Part shown: piece after piece, positions 16,245-25,429 of the stretch
Numbering within the stretch: the stretch's first letter is position 1
How the letters are laid out: each line of letters starts with the position of its first letter
Assembly (NCBI RefSeq): GCF_017795885.1
Contig: NZ_CP059297.1
Location: 2,485,001 to 2,549,000 of the forward strand
Length of the DNA stretch: 64,000 nt
From: Brevundimonas sp. AJA228-03
GTDB taxonomy: Bacteria > Pseudomonadota > Alphaproteobacteria > Caulobacterales > Caulobacteraceae
Direction of reading: 5' to 3'
Made by a program: the position numbers and the translations under genes
Notes under the pieces: generated by a model
The model's input: only the letters and a program-made list of their open reading frames with translations
What the model was told of the DNA's origin: nothing
Databases searched by the model: none

Positions 16245-18056
16245 TTGAGGTTGTGTCGTCACCGCTACGCATTGTGCCTGTCGGCCGTCCTCGTGACGGC
16301 GTGCGGCTGGCTGGGCGGTGTTGATGACGCCCATGCCGACCCCCGGGCGCAGGTCCGGGGCGATCTGCCCGCCGATCTTCGGACCCGTCTGGTCCAGGCC
16401 ATCGGCGCAGTCGACGATGCGCCGGGAAACCGTTTCGAGGCCCGACGCCGCGCCCGCGGGGCGATGGAGTCCGCTGAGGCCCTGCTGCGGTCCGAGGGCT
16501 ACTACCAGTCGATCCTCGAGGACATCGTCGAGGGCGAGGACGCCCCCGTGGCCATCGTCAGCGTGCGCCCCGGCCCCCGTTTCGTCCTGGCCCCCGCGAC
16601 GATCCAGTGGGTCGCGCCGGAGCCGGAGCCCGAGGTCATCCAGACGGCCCGGACCGACATCGGACTGACCCCCGGTGACCCCGGTCGGGCCGCCGAGGTC
16701 GTCGCCGCCGAGGGTCGGATCATCGCCAGCCTGACGCGCGAAGGCTATCCCGACGCCGCCACCCGGCCGCGCCGCGTGGTGGTCGATCATGCCGCCATGA
16801 CGGTGCAACCGACCTTCAACATCAGCTCCGGTGCCCTGGTGCGTCTGGACGGCGTCCGCGTGGAGACCCGGGGACCGACCAATCCCGAGTGGGTCGCCAA
16901 CCTGGCCCCCTGGAGCGCGGGCCAGCGCTACGATCCCGAACTGGTCGGCGAGCTGGAGCGACGCCTGCTGGAAACCGGCGTCTATGACGGGGTGGCCGTG
17001 GCCCTGACCGGCCCGGACCAGACCACGCCCGACGGCAACCGCCCGATCGTGGTGACCCTGACCGATCGCCCCCGCAGGATCCTCGAGGCCGGTGCCACCT
17101 TCTCCACCGCCGAGGGATCGGGGGTCGAAGGTCTGTGGACCTGGTACAACCGCTTCGGTCGAGCCGACACCCTGCGGTTTCAGGCGCGCATCGCCAATGT
17201 CGACAGCCGGATCGGGGCCGACCTGTCCCTGCCCCACTGGCGCGCGCCGGGCCAGACCCTGGCCCTGTCCGCCGCCGTCGTGAACGAGGACACCGACGCC
17301 TATATCCGCACGGCCGGGGTCCTGTCCGCCGACCTGCGCCAGCGCCTCGGCAAGACGTCCTGGTACAGTTATGGCGTCGGCCTGGACTTCGGCCGATACG
17401 ACGAAGGCCGGTTCGATCCGGTCACCCGGCTGCCGGTCAGCCTCGATCGCGACCTCGCCCTCTTCACCGGCCGCATCAGCGCCTATATCGATCAGTCGAA
17501 CGATCCGCTGAACCCCGCGAACGGGTGGCGACTGACCGTCAATATCCAGCCGACCGCCGTGGCGGGCGAGGACACCATCCTGTTTTTGCGCAGCGAGGCC
17601 CAGATCACCGGCTACCGGCCGCTGGACCCGCGCAACCGGACGGTCCTGGCAGGCCGCATGAGACTGGGCTCCATCCTCGGCGGCAGCGAGCTCAGCGCGC
17701 CGTCCGATCGCCTGTTCTTCTCGGGTGGCGGCGGCTCGGTGCGCGGCTACGAATACCAGGGCGTCGGCCCGCGTCTGCCCGACAACACCCCGCGCGGCGG
17801 CATCTCCCTGTTCGAGGTTTCCGCCGAGGTCCGCCGCGATCTGGGCCGGAATTTCGGCGCCGTGGCCTTCATCGACGCGGGATCCATCGGTTTCGACGAA
17901 ACCCCGGACTTCTCGAACCTGCGCTATTCGGTCGGTGTCGGTGGCCGCTACACCCTGTCCTTCGGCCCCATCCGCGCCGACATCGCCATTCCCCTGGACA
18001 AGCGTGAAGGCGACGCCAGCTTCCAGGTCTATGTCAGCATCGGTCAGGCGTTTTGA
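16245..18056 (+). CDS. tamA: Autotransporter/translocation assembly outer-membrane protein TamA
   Basis: TamA is an Omp85-family barrel that with TamB moves material between inner and outer membranes (autotransporter assembly, phospholipid transport). The 603-residue protein has an N-terminal signal sequence, about three POTRA modules (residues 35-265; for example EALLRSEGYYQS and LTREGYPDA) and a C-terminal Omp85 barrel with the lid-lock-type motif SGGGGSVRGYEYQG near residue 495. The start is TTG at 16245, with AAGGA at 16234-16238; another TTG lies at 16251. It overlaps tamB, forming the usual pair. Confidence 0.93.
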   Translation: MRLCRHRYALCLSAVLVTACGWLGGVDDAHADPRAQVRGDLPADLRTRLVQAIGAVDDAPGNRFEARRRARGAMESAEALLRSEGYYQSILEDIVEGEDAPVAIVSVRPGPRFVLAPATIQWVAPEPEPEVIQTARTDIGLTPGDPGRAAEVVAAEGRIIASLTREGYPDAATRPRRVVVDHAAMTVQPTFNISSGALVRLDGVRVETRGPTNPEWVANLAPWSAGQRYDPELVGELERRLLETGVYDGVAVALTGPDQTTPDGNRPIVVTLTDRPRRILEAGATFSTAEGSGVEGLWTWYNRFGRADTLRFQARIANVDSRIGADLSLPHWRAPGQTLALSAAVVNEDTDAYIRTAGVLSADLRQRLGKTSWYSYGVGLDFGRYDEGRFDPVTRLPVSLDRDLALFTGRISAYIDQSNDPLNPANGWRLTVNIQPTAVAGEDTILFLRSEAQITGYRPLDPRNRTVLAGRMRLGSILGGSELSAPSDRLFFSGGGGSVRGYEYQGVGPRLPDNTPRGGISLFEVSAEVRRDLGRNFGAVAFIDAGSIGFDETPDFSNLRYSVGVGGRYTLSFGPIRADIAIPLDKREGDASFQVYVSIGQAF

Positions 18057-21000
18057 CCGATCCGGGCCCCGAAACGCCCGAGGTCGAGACGCCGACGAAG
18101 GCCGAAAGGCGCCGTCGCACGCGCCTTCAGGCCTTTGGCTTCATCGCCGGTCTGGTGCTGGTCGGTCTGGCGGCCCTCGCCCTGATCCTGGCGGTCGGCG
18201 GACGGATGTATCTGGTCTCGGGTCCCGGCCGCGATCTGATCACCAGCTTCATCGCCGGCAAGAAGATCAGCCGCTATGGCCGCATAAACGTTGAGGGGTT
18301 GACGGGCGACCTGTTCGACGACTTCACCCTGGCGCGCGTCACCGTCACCGACAGGGACGGCGTCTGGCTGGAAGCGAGCGATGTCCGCGTGGACTGGGAT
18401 TTCTGGCCACTCGTCACACGCCGGTTCCATGCGACCGACATCAGCGCCCGGTCCATCCGCCTGCTGCGCCGCCCGACGCTCGATCCGCCCGACGGCAAGC
18501 CGCCGCAGCCCAGCCCCATCGGCGTCGACATCGACCGGTTCTCGGCCGACGTCGAACTTCTAGAAGGCTTTTCGAAGGAATACGGCAAATGGCGTCTGAA
18601 CGGCGACGCCCTGATCCCGCGTCTCGGCAACAAGTCGGCCTCCCTGAACGCCTACAGCCGGAACCGGCCCGGCGACTATCTGCGCGTCACCACCACCTTC
18701 GGCGGCAAGATCGAGGACCTGCGCCTGAACCTTCGCGCCAGCGAGGCCCAGGGCGGTCCCCTGGCCGGGTCGCTGGGCTATTCGCCGGACCAGCCCTTCT
18801 CCGCCGTCGCCGTGGTGAATGGAGAGATCGTCAATGCCACCCTCCAGACGGGGCCGTTCGTCCCCCTGACGGTACGGGGCCGCTATGGCGTCGCGGGATC
18901 GCGGATCTCCGGCTATTTCGACTTCAGTGGCTCGGATCTGCTGGAGCCCTTCGTGCAGCGGATCGGGCGGACGGCCCGGTTCGGCTTCGCCTCGGTGCCG
19001 ACGGCCGAGGACGGGAACGTCCAGGGCATGGCCTGGCGGCTGATCGCCGACAATCTGACCTCCAGCGCGCGCGGGATCATCGACCTGAAGACCCAGACGG
19101 CCGACGACGGCGTCGCCGTGTCCATCTCCACGGGATCGATGTCCCGGCTGGCGGGCACCACCATCGGCGGGGCAGCGACCTATTCGGCGATGTTCACGGG
19201 CGATGCGAAAGTCTGGAAACTCGACGGCAATGTCCGCCTGTCGAACGCCGACATCGCCAGCTATGCGGCCGGCCAGGTGTCCGGCCCGCTCGATTTCGCC
19301 GCCGACAACGGCCGTTTCACCCTGGGCGGCGACCTGTCGGTGACGGGCGGTCGCAGCGCCGGGATCGTCGGCGCCCTGCTGGGGTCCCGACCGCGCTTCA
19401 AGTTCGCCGCCGCCCGCGCGAAGGACGGCGCGATCCTGCTGGAAGACATCGACGCGCGCGGCCAGGCCCTGACCCTGACCGGCTCGGGCGGTCGCAACCT
19501 GCTGGGCGGCCTGGACTTCCGGGGCCGGGCCGAGATCACCGACGTCGGCCGCCTTCGCCCCGGCGCGCGCGGCACATTCGGCGGACCGATCCAGGCGTCC
19601 TCGGCCCGATCGGGCGCACCCTGGCGTCTGACCTTCGACGGTCGTGCCGCGCGTCTGGCCACGGGCATGGCCGAGCTGGATCGCCTGCTGGGCGCCACTC
19701 CCCGCCTGCAACTGGGCGGTGCCCTGAATGGCGGACGCATCGAGGTCGAGCAGGGCCTGCTGACGGGGGCGGCGGGCCGGGCCAGCGCGAAGGGCCTGAT
19801 CGAGTCGGCCGGGCGCCTGCGCCTGGCGCTGGACTGGAATGCCCAGGGGCCCTTCGGCGTGGGGCCGGTCGCGATCGACGGAGCCATGACCGGCAATGGT
19901 GCCCTGACCGGCACCCTCGCCCGGCCCCGCGCCGACCTGACCGCGACCTTCGCCAGCGTCGCCGCCGGGGCCCTGACCCTGACCGACACCCATCTGATCC
20001 TAAGCTTCCGCAAGGGTGCGGACGCCTCGGATGGCCGCGTCGTGCTCACGGCCGGTTCGAACTACGGCCCGGCGACCGCCTCGGGCAATTTCTACCTCGG
20101 CGGCAGTGCGCTCCGCCTGACCGACGTCGATCTGAACGCAGGCGGCGTCACCGCCCAGGGGGCCCTGGCCCTGAACAACAATACGCCGTCCAGCGCGGAC
20201 CTGACCTTCACCGCGCGGCCGGGGGCCTTCCTGACGTCCGGCACGGCGGAAGGCCGCATCCGCCTCACCGACGGTCCGGGCAGCGAGAGCGCCATTCTGG
20301 ACGTGACCGGCCGCGACCTCAGTTTCTCCGGATCGCCCTATGTGATCCGCCGCATCAGTCTGGACGGACGCGGTACCCTCGACCGCCTGCCCTTCCGCGT
20401 CGTCGCCGACGTCGGGGGACCGACCCCGGTCTCCTTCGACGGCACCGGCGTATACGCGCACCAGGACACGGCCCGGAGCCTGACCCTGTCCGGCAACGGT
20501 CGCGTGCGCGAGGTGGCCTTCGCCACTCGCAGCCCGGCGGTGATCGCCCTGGCCGGCGACGGTCGGGTGGTCCGCGTCGACATGACGGTCGGCGGCGGCA
20601 TCCTGCTGGGCGAGATGCGCCAGGATGCCGGAGCGGCCGTGATCCAGGCCGATCTGACCAGCGTCGAACTGGGCTCCATCGCGCCCGATCTCGGCGGCCG
20701 GGTCACGGGCCGGGTCTCCCTGCGCGGTTCGGGCGACGACCTGTCGGGCTCCGCCAACGTCACCCTGGCCCAGTTGCGCAGCGTCGATGCCCCGCGCGGC
20801 CTGTCGGTCGATGGCTCGGTCAATGCGACCCTGGTCAACAACACGCTGCGCATCCAGGCCAATGCGGCCGGGACCGACGCCGTGCGCGCCACCGCCGATG
20901 TCACCCTGCCGGTCGAGGCCTCGGCTGCCCCGCTGCGCCTCGCCATCAACAAGACCCGGCCCATGTCCGGCGAAGTGGTGGTCAACGGACAGATCCAGCC

Positions 21001-22297
21001 GATCTGGGACGTCTTCTTCGGCGGCGAGCGCACCCTGGCCGGTCAGGTCGACGGTCGCGCCATCCTGAACGGCACGATAAACGCCCCCCTGATCACCGGT
21101 CGCCTGAACCTGGCCCAGGGCCGGTTCCGCGACAATGGCACGGGCCTGGTGCTGAACGACGTCACCCTGGCCAGCCGGTTCGACGACACGACGGCGCTGA
21201 TCCAGACCTTCACTGCCACCGACGGCGCGGGCGGCACCGTCTCGGGCGACGGCCGCATCGGCCTGCGCCAGGGCTCCGGCTCCAGTTTCCAGCTGGCCCT
21301 GACCCGTTTCCGGATCATCGACAACGACATCGCCCAGGGGCGCGCGACCGGCCCCCTGACCGTCACGCGCGGGGCCGACGGCAACATCCAGCTGGCGGGT
21401 CAGATGGCGATCGACGAGGCCCGGATCGAGGCCAATCCCCCGGTTCCCAGCGGCGTCACCGCCATGGACGTCGTCGAGATCAACCGGGCGGGAGGCGACC
21501 CGGCCGGGAGCGATGAGGTCACCACCCATCGCGGGCCCCAGATCGGTCTGGACATTCGTCTGCGCTCGACCGGCAATGCCGTGCGCGTGGTTGGACGCGG
21601 CCTGAACGTCTATCTCAGCGTCAATGCGCGGGTGCGCGGCACGGTCGCCCGGCCGACCCTCAGCGGCACGGCGCGGATCGTGCGCGGCGACTATGATTTC
21701 GCGGGCAAGCGGTTCGTGTTCGACGATCGCGGCTCCGTCGCCCTGTCCACCGATCCGGCGCGGATCCGGCTGAACCTGGCGGCTGTGCGCGAGGACCCGG
21801 CCCTGGCCGCCACCATCCGCGTGACCGGCACCGCCGCCCTGCCCGTCATCGTCCTGACCTCGACACCCCAGCTGCCCCAGGACGAGATCCTGTCCCAGGT
21901 CCTGTTCGGCCGCTCGGCCTCGCAGCTGTCGCCGTTCGAGGCGGCGCAGCTGGCAGCCGGGGTGGCGTCCCTGGCGGGCGGCGGCGGCTTCGACGTGATC
22001 GGCAATCTGCGCGAACTGGCCGGTCTGGACCGGCTGTCATTCAGTGGCGAGGCCTCGGCCCTGACCGTCTCGGGCGGTCGCTACATCACCGACGACGTCT
22101 ATCTGGAGATCATCGGCGGAGGTGAAGGCGGCGCGGCCGTCAACGTCGAATGGCAGGTGCGCCGGAACGTGGCCATCAGCTCCCGGTTCGGCGGCCAGGG
22201 CGACGCCACCCTGTCGATCCGGTGGCGGCGTCAGTCGCGGGTGCCGGGGGCGGCCGCCGGTGATGACGACCGCCGCCCGAATCGTCCGTCAGATTAG
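18053..22297 (+). CDS. tamB: Translocation and assembly module protein TamB
   Basis: TamB is an AsmA-like inner-membrane protein that spans the periplasm as a long beta groove and works with TamA. The 1414-residue protein has a charged N terminus, one membrane anchor at residues 22-48 (IAGLVLVGLAALALILAV) and then repetitive beta-rich sequence to the C-terminal DUF490/TamB domain, where TSTPQLPQDEILSQVLFGR and ISSRFGGQGDATLSIRW are family landmarks. The start is TTG at 18053 in the overlap TTGA with the tamA stop, implying translational coupling. Confidence 0.93.
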   Translation: MTDPGPETPEVETPTKAERRRRTRLQAFGFIAGLVLVGLAALALILAVGGRMYLVSGPGRDLITSFIAGKKISRYGRINVEGLTGDLFDDFTLARVTVTDRDGVWLEASDVRVDWDFWPLVTRRFHATDISARSIRLLRRPTLDPPDGKPPQPSPIGVDIDRFSADVELLEGFSKEYGKWRLNGDALIPRLGNKSASLNAYSRNRPGDYLRVTTTFGGKIEDLRLNLRASEAQGGPLAGSLGYSPDQPFSAVAVVNGEIVNATLQTGPFVPLTVRGRYGVAGSRISGYFDFSGSDLLEPFVQRIGRTARFGFASVPTAEDGNVQGMAWRLIADNLTSSARGIIDLKTQTADDGVAVSISTGSMSRLAGTTIGGAATYSAMFTGDAKVWKLDGNVRLSNADIASYAAGQVSGPLDFAADNGRFTLGGDLSVTGGRSAGIVGALLGSRPRFKFAAARAKDGAILLEDIDARGQALTLTGSGGRNLLGGLDFRGRAEITDVGRLRPGARGTFGGPIQASSARSGAPWRLTFDGRAARLATGMAELDRLLGATPRLQLGGALNGGRIEVEQGLLTGAAGRASAKGLIESAGRLRLALDWNAQGPFGVGPVAIDGAMTGNGALTGTLARPRADLTATFASVAAGALTLTDTHLILSFRKGADASDGRVVLTAGSNYGPATASGNFYLGGSALRLTDVDLNAGGVTAQGALALNNNTPSSADLTFTARPGAFLTSGTAEGRIRLTDGPGSESAILDVTGRDLSFSGSPYVIRRISLDGRGTLDRLPFRVVADVGGPTPVSFDGTGVYAHQDTARSLTLSGNGRVREVAFATRSPAVIALAGDGRVVRVDMTVGGGILLGEMRQDAGAAVIQADLTSVELGSIAPDLGGRVTGRVSLRGSGDDLSGSANVTLAQLRSVDAPRGLSVDGSVNATLVNNTLRIQANAAGTDAVRATADVTLPVEASAAPLRLAINKTRPMSGEVVVNGQIQPIWDVFFGGERTLAGQVDGRAILNGTINAPLITGRLNLAQGRFRDNGTGLVLNDVTLASRFDDTTALIQTFTATDGAGGTVSGDGRIGLRQGSGSSFQLALTRFRIIDNDIAQGRATGPLTVTRGADGNIQLAGQMAIDEARIEANPPVPSGVTAMDVVEINRAGGDPAGSDEVTTHRGPQIGLDIRLRSTGNAVRVVGRGLNVYLSVNARVRGTVARPTLSGTARIVRGDYDFAGKRFVFDDRGSVALSTDPARIRLNLAAVREDPALAATIRVTGTAALPVIVLTSTPQLPQDEILSQVLFGRSASQLSPFEAAQLAAGVASLAGGGGFDVIGNLRELAGLDRLSFSGEASALTVSGGRYITDDVYLEIIGGGEGGAAVNVEWQVRRNVAISSRFGGQGDATLSIRWRRQSRVPGAAAGDDDRRPNRPSD

Positions 22298-22812
22298 CGG
22301 GCGCTTTCCATCTGCAGCCGGTCCAGCCGCCCGATGCCGCGAAGGCCCGCGATCAGCAGGATCAGCTGGACCACCATGACGATCAGCGACAGGGCGATCT
22401 GCCATATCGGGGTCGCCGGGATATTGGGCATGGCGCTGGCGATCAGAGGCGTCGCCGCCGTCGATACGATCCCGAAAATCACGAGGACCATGAACAGGAT
22501 GGCCAGCATCTTGCCGGGGTTCCGCCACTGGACCACGCCAAGGATCAGCTGAAGCGCGGCGAACCCGCCCGCGGTCCACAGCCCGATCTGGACGCTGGCC
22601 GCAGCGGAGGCGGCACCCGCCGGATTGGCAGCGCTGGCGGCGTCCACGGCCGCCTGGAGTTCGGCAGGATTGGCCACAGCCCATGCGAGGCTTACGACGC
22701 CGACCAGTGCGCCGATGAACATGGCCACTGCGCTGGCCCGTGCCGCGCTTTCGGCCTCGGCCTCGGTGGTGATCGGGCTGCCCGGGTTGAAGGCCTTGAT
22801 CCAGTCGGTCAT
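22294..22812 (-). CDS. Small polytopic membrane protein of unknown function
   Basis: The 172-residue protein begins MTDWIKAFNPGSPIT and has four predicted membrane helices (residues about 28-48, 72-92, 98-120 and 135-158). I do not recognise a family. The ATG at 22812 has GGGAGG upstream on the minus strand, a strong ribosome binding site; the frame continues open for 480 codons upstream only because it runs antisense to the M20 gene. It converges with tamB and overlaps its stop by four bases. Confidence 0.8.
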   Translation of the reverse strand: MTDWIKAFNPGSPITTEAEAESAARASAVAMFIGALVGVVSLAWAVANPAELQAAVDAASAANPAGAASAAASVQIGLWTAGGFAALQLILGVVQWRNPGKMLAILFMVLVIFGIVSTAATPLIASAMPNIPATPIWQIALSLIVMVVQLILLIAGLRGIGRLDRLQMESAR

Positions 22813-22905
22813 CGAAATCCTCCCAAAATGACAAGCAGGCTTTACACTCAATCCGGACGTATCGCAAGCCTTCACCTTTCGGATCGGCCCGGCTAAGGTA
22901 AGGCC

Positions 22906-24273
22906 ATGCGGATTCTCCCACAGGATCATGCCGCCCTCGACCTGGTCGGGCGGGGCGCGGCGGTCCTGATCGACCGTGCGGTCGCCTGGTCGAACATCAA
23001 CTCCGGCAGCGACAATCCCGACGGCCTGAACGAAATCCTGGCCCTGCTGGAGGCCGAGGCCGGCCGCCTGCCCGCCGAGGTCGCCCGCATCCCCACCCAG
23101 GGCTTTTCCACCGTCGCCGACGACGGCACCGTCCGCTCCCAGGCCCGCGCCGACGCCCTGAAGATCACCGCCCGCCCCGATGCGCCGATCCAGGTCGTCC
23201 TGACCGGCCATTATGACACCGTCTACCCGGCCGACAGCGCCTTCCAGACCGTTGTGAGCCGTGCCGACGGGGCCCTGAACGGCCCGGGCATCGCGGACAT
23301 GAAGGGCGGCATCTCGGTCATGCTCGGGGCCCTGGCCGCCTTCGAAACCCACCCCGATCGCGACGGCGTGGGCTGGACCGTCCTGCTGTCCCCGGACGAG
23401 GAGATCGGCTCGCCCGCCTCCGCCCCCCTTCTGGCCGAACTGGGCGCGCGCGGTCATGTCGGCATGACCTACGAACCCGCCCTGGCCGACGGCACCCTGG
23501 CGGGGGCGAGGAAGGGCAGCGGCAATTTCCACCTGATCGTCACGGGCAAGGCCGCCCACGCCGGACGCGCCTTCCACGAAGGCGCCAACGCCGTCGCCGG
23601 GGCCGCCATCGTCGCCGCCGCCCTTCACGCCCTGAACGGCCGGCGTGAAGGCGTGACGGTCAACGTCGCCCGCATCTCGGGCGGCGGGGCGCTGAACGTC
23701 GTCGCCGACAATGCGGTCGTCCGCTTCAACGTCCGCGTCCCGGATGCCCAGGCCGCCGCCTGGATCACCGACGCCATCGCCGAGATCGTCGCCTCGCCCC
23801 CGTTCGACGGCCTGACCCTGGACCTGCACGGCGGCATGACCCGCGCGCCCAAGCCGATGGACGCGTCCCAGACCGCCCTGTTCGAGGCGGTGCGCGAGAC
23901 CGGTGCCCTGCTGGGCCAGACCATCGCCTGGTCGCCCTCGGGCGGCGTCTGCGAGGGCAACAACCTGCACGCCGCCGGCCTGCCCAATATCGACACCCTC
24001 GGCGTCCGGGGCGGCCTGATCCATTCGCAGGAAGAGTTCGCCTGGCCCGACAGCTTCGTCGAGCGGGCGCAGCTTTCGACCCTGATGCTGTGCAAGATCG
24101 CGTCCGGAGAGATCGACGCGCTGAAGCTGAAGTCGCTGCGGCTCAATCCTCCCCCATCGGGGGAGGTGGCGCGCAGCGCCGGAGGGGGCCCACCACAGAC
24201 ACCGGAGTCCGGGGTTAGCCCCCTCCACCGCGAAGACGCGGTCCCCCTCCCCCAACAGGGGAGGATCACCTGA
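22906..24273 (+). CDS. M20 family metallopeptidase/deacylase of the arginine catabolic cluster
   Basis: The 455-residue protein is an M20 (ArgE/DapE/CPG2-type) zinc hydrolase: GHYDTVYP near residue 100, the bridging-Asp motif GPGIADMKGG near 126 and catalytic SPDEEIGS near 164, then the lid domain (GKAAHAGRAFHEGANAV) and HSQEEF near the end. It overlaps astA by one base (TGATG), so it is translated with the Ast genes; a desuccinylase role on N-succinylglutamate is a reasonable inference, since no astE is present. The last ~40 residues (from NPPPSGEV) are translated intergenic-repeat sequence rather than family sequence. Confidence 0.85.
   Translation: MRILPQDHAALDLVGRGAAVLIDRAVAWSNINSGSDNPDGLNEILALLEAEAGRLPAEVARIPTQGFSTVADDGTVRSQARADALKITARPDAPIQVVLTGHYDTVYPADSAFQTVVSRADGALNGPGIADMKGGISVMLGALAAFETHPDRDGVGWTVLLSPDEEIGSPASAPLLAELGARGHVGMTYEPALADGTLAGARKGSGNFHLIVTGKAAHAGRAFHEGANAVAGAAIVAAALHALNGRREGVTVNVARISGGGALNVVADNAVVRFNVRVPDAQAAAWITDAIAEIVASPPFDGLTLDLHGGMTRAPKPMDASQTALFEAVRETGALLGQTIAWSPSGGVCEGNNLHAAGLPNIDTLGVRGGLIHSQEEFAWPDSFVERAQLSTLMLCKIASGEIDALKLKSLRLNPPPSGEVARSAGGGPPQTPESGVSPLHREDAVPLPQQGRIT
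24150..24267. repeat. Intergenic-type palindromic repeat read through as M20 C terminus
   Basis: The stretch has CCTCCCCCATCGGGGGAGG at its start and a matching CCCCCTCCCCCAACAGGGGAGG at its end, with GC-rich inner arms. This CTCCCC...GGGGAG layout matches repeats elsewhere in the window that lie between genes. Here it occupies the 3' end of the hydrolase gene up to the overlap with astA. Confidence 0.7.
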
Positions 24274-25280
24274 TGCTCGTCATCCGCCCCGCCGGTCCCG
24301 CCGACCTGGATCACCTGCTGGAACTGGCCATCCTCTCCGGCCCCGGTTTCACCAGCCTGCCCGAGGACCCGGACCAGCTGGCCGAACGCCTCGACATCAG
24401 CCGCGACAGCTTCGCCGGGACCCTGGCCCCCCAGGCCCGGTGGTACACATTGATGATGGAGGAGACCGACACCGGCGACGTGGACGGCATCGCCTCGGTC
24501 AAGGCGGCGGTCGGGCTGAACCGGCCCTTCTTCTCGTTCCGGCTCGTGACCAACGCCTCGTCCTCCCCGTCGCTGGACATCAGGCTGGAGCATCAGACGC
24601 TGCAGCTGGTCAACGAATGCACCGGCTGGACCGAGGTCGGTTCCCTGTTCCTGAAGGCGGACCGGCGCAAGGGCGGCGCGGGGCGGCTGCTGTCCCAGTC
24701 CCGCTACATGCTGATCGGGACCCAGCCCGACCTGTTCGCCGAGACGGTCCTCGCCGAGCTGCGGGGCGTCTTCACCCCCGACGGCGCCTGCCCCTTCTGG
24801 GACCATGTGGCGCACAAATTCTTCCCCATGCCGTTCGACCAGGCGGACATGATGACGGGCTCCACCGACAAGCAGTTCATCCTCGACCTCGCCCCGCGCC
24901 ACCCGATCTACGTCGCGCTGCTGCCCGAGCCGGCCCGCGCCGTGATCGGCAAGGTCCACCCCCAGGGCGTGGCGGCCATGGCCCTGCTGGAAAGCGAGGG
25001 CTTTCGCCCCAACGGCCTGATCGACATCTTCGATGCCGGCCCGACCGTCAGCTGTTCCCGCGACCACATCCGCACCGTGCGTGACGCCCGCCGCCTGACG
25101 GCTTCTGTGGTCGACGACGTCGAGGCCGAGCTGCCCTCGCTGGTGTCGACCGACAGCGTCGGCGACTTCCGCGCGGTGCGGGGCCGGGCCGCGATCGACG
25201 GCGACACCGTGCGCCTGCCCGCCGAGGTGGCGGAGGCCCTGAAAGTCCGCACGGGCGATGTCGTCAGGGTGAAGTCATGA
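24273..25280 (+). CDS. astA: Arginine N-succinyltransferase
   Basis: AstA catalyses the first step of the arginine succinyltransferase (AST) pathway, succinyl-CoA plus arginine giving N2-succinylarginine. The 335-residue protein has the family N terminus VIRPAGPADLDHLLELA, GPGFTSLP, then LFLKADRRKGGAGRLLSQSRY (acyl-CoA-binding GNAT-like fold) and CPFWDHVAHKFFPM. It starts at ATG 24273, within the stop of the M20 gene, and is followed by astD after a 149-bp gap that contains a REPIN-like element. Confidence 0.95.
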   Translation: MLVIRPAGPADLDHLLELAILSGPGFTSLPEDPDQLAERLDISRDSFAGTLAPQARWYTLMMEETDTGDVDGIASVKAAVGLNRPFFSFRLVTNASSSPSLDIRLEHQTLQLVNECTGWTEVGSLFLKADRRKGGAGRLLSQSRYMLIGTQPDLFAETVLAELRGVFTPDGACPFWDHVAHKFFPMPFDQADMMTGSTDKQFILDLAPRHPIYVALLPEPARAVIGKVHPQGVAAMALLESEGFRPNGLIDIFDAGPTVSCSRDHIRTVRDARRLTASVVDDVEAELPSLVSTDSVGDFRAVRGRAAIDGDTVRLPAEVAEALKVRTGDVVRVKS

Positions 25281-25290
25281 CCCCCTCTCC

Positions 25291-25419
25291 CCGCTCATCC
25301 CCGCGAAAGCGGGGACCCAGTGGTCTGGCGGCTCCGACATTGAGAGATCACGCACGTCGGAATCCGACGCCCCGAGCGTCATGAAAGAACTGGGTCCCCG
25401 CTTTCGCGGGGATGAGCGG
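25291..25419. repeat. REPIN-like inverted doublet, copy A
   Basis: A 129-bp element with terminal arms beginning CCGCTCATCCCCGCG and ending CGCGGGGATGAGCGG. Each arm is itself a hairpin (TCCCCGCGAAAGCGGGGA) followed or preceded by CCCAGT / ACTGGG. Copies B (38387) and C (51327) have the same arms and the same length. It separates astA and astD and ends 10 bp before the astD ATG. Confidence 0.92.
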
Positions 25420-25429
25420 AGTTGTTTGA

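Noticed and set aside
18589..21516. 975-residue plus-strand open frame
   Set aside because: It runs within tamB in another frame and has Arg/Pro-rich composition; tamB itself matches its family end to end.
22294..24255. 653-residue minus-strand frame as one protein
   Set aside because: Only the last 172 codons look like protein and have a ribosome binding site; the rest is antisense to the M20 gene.
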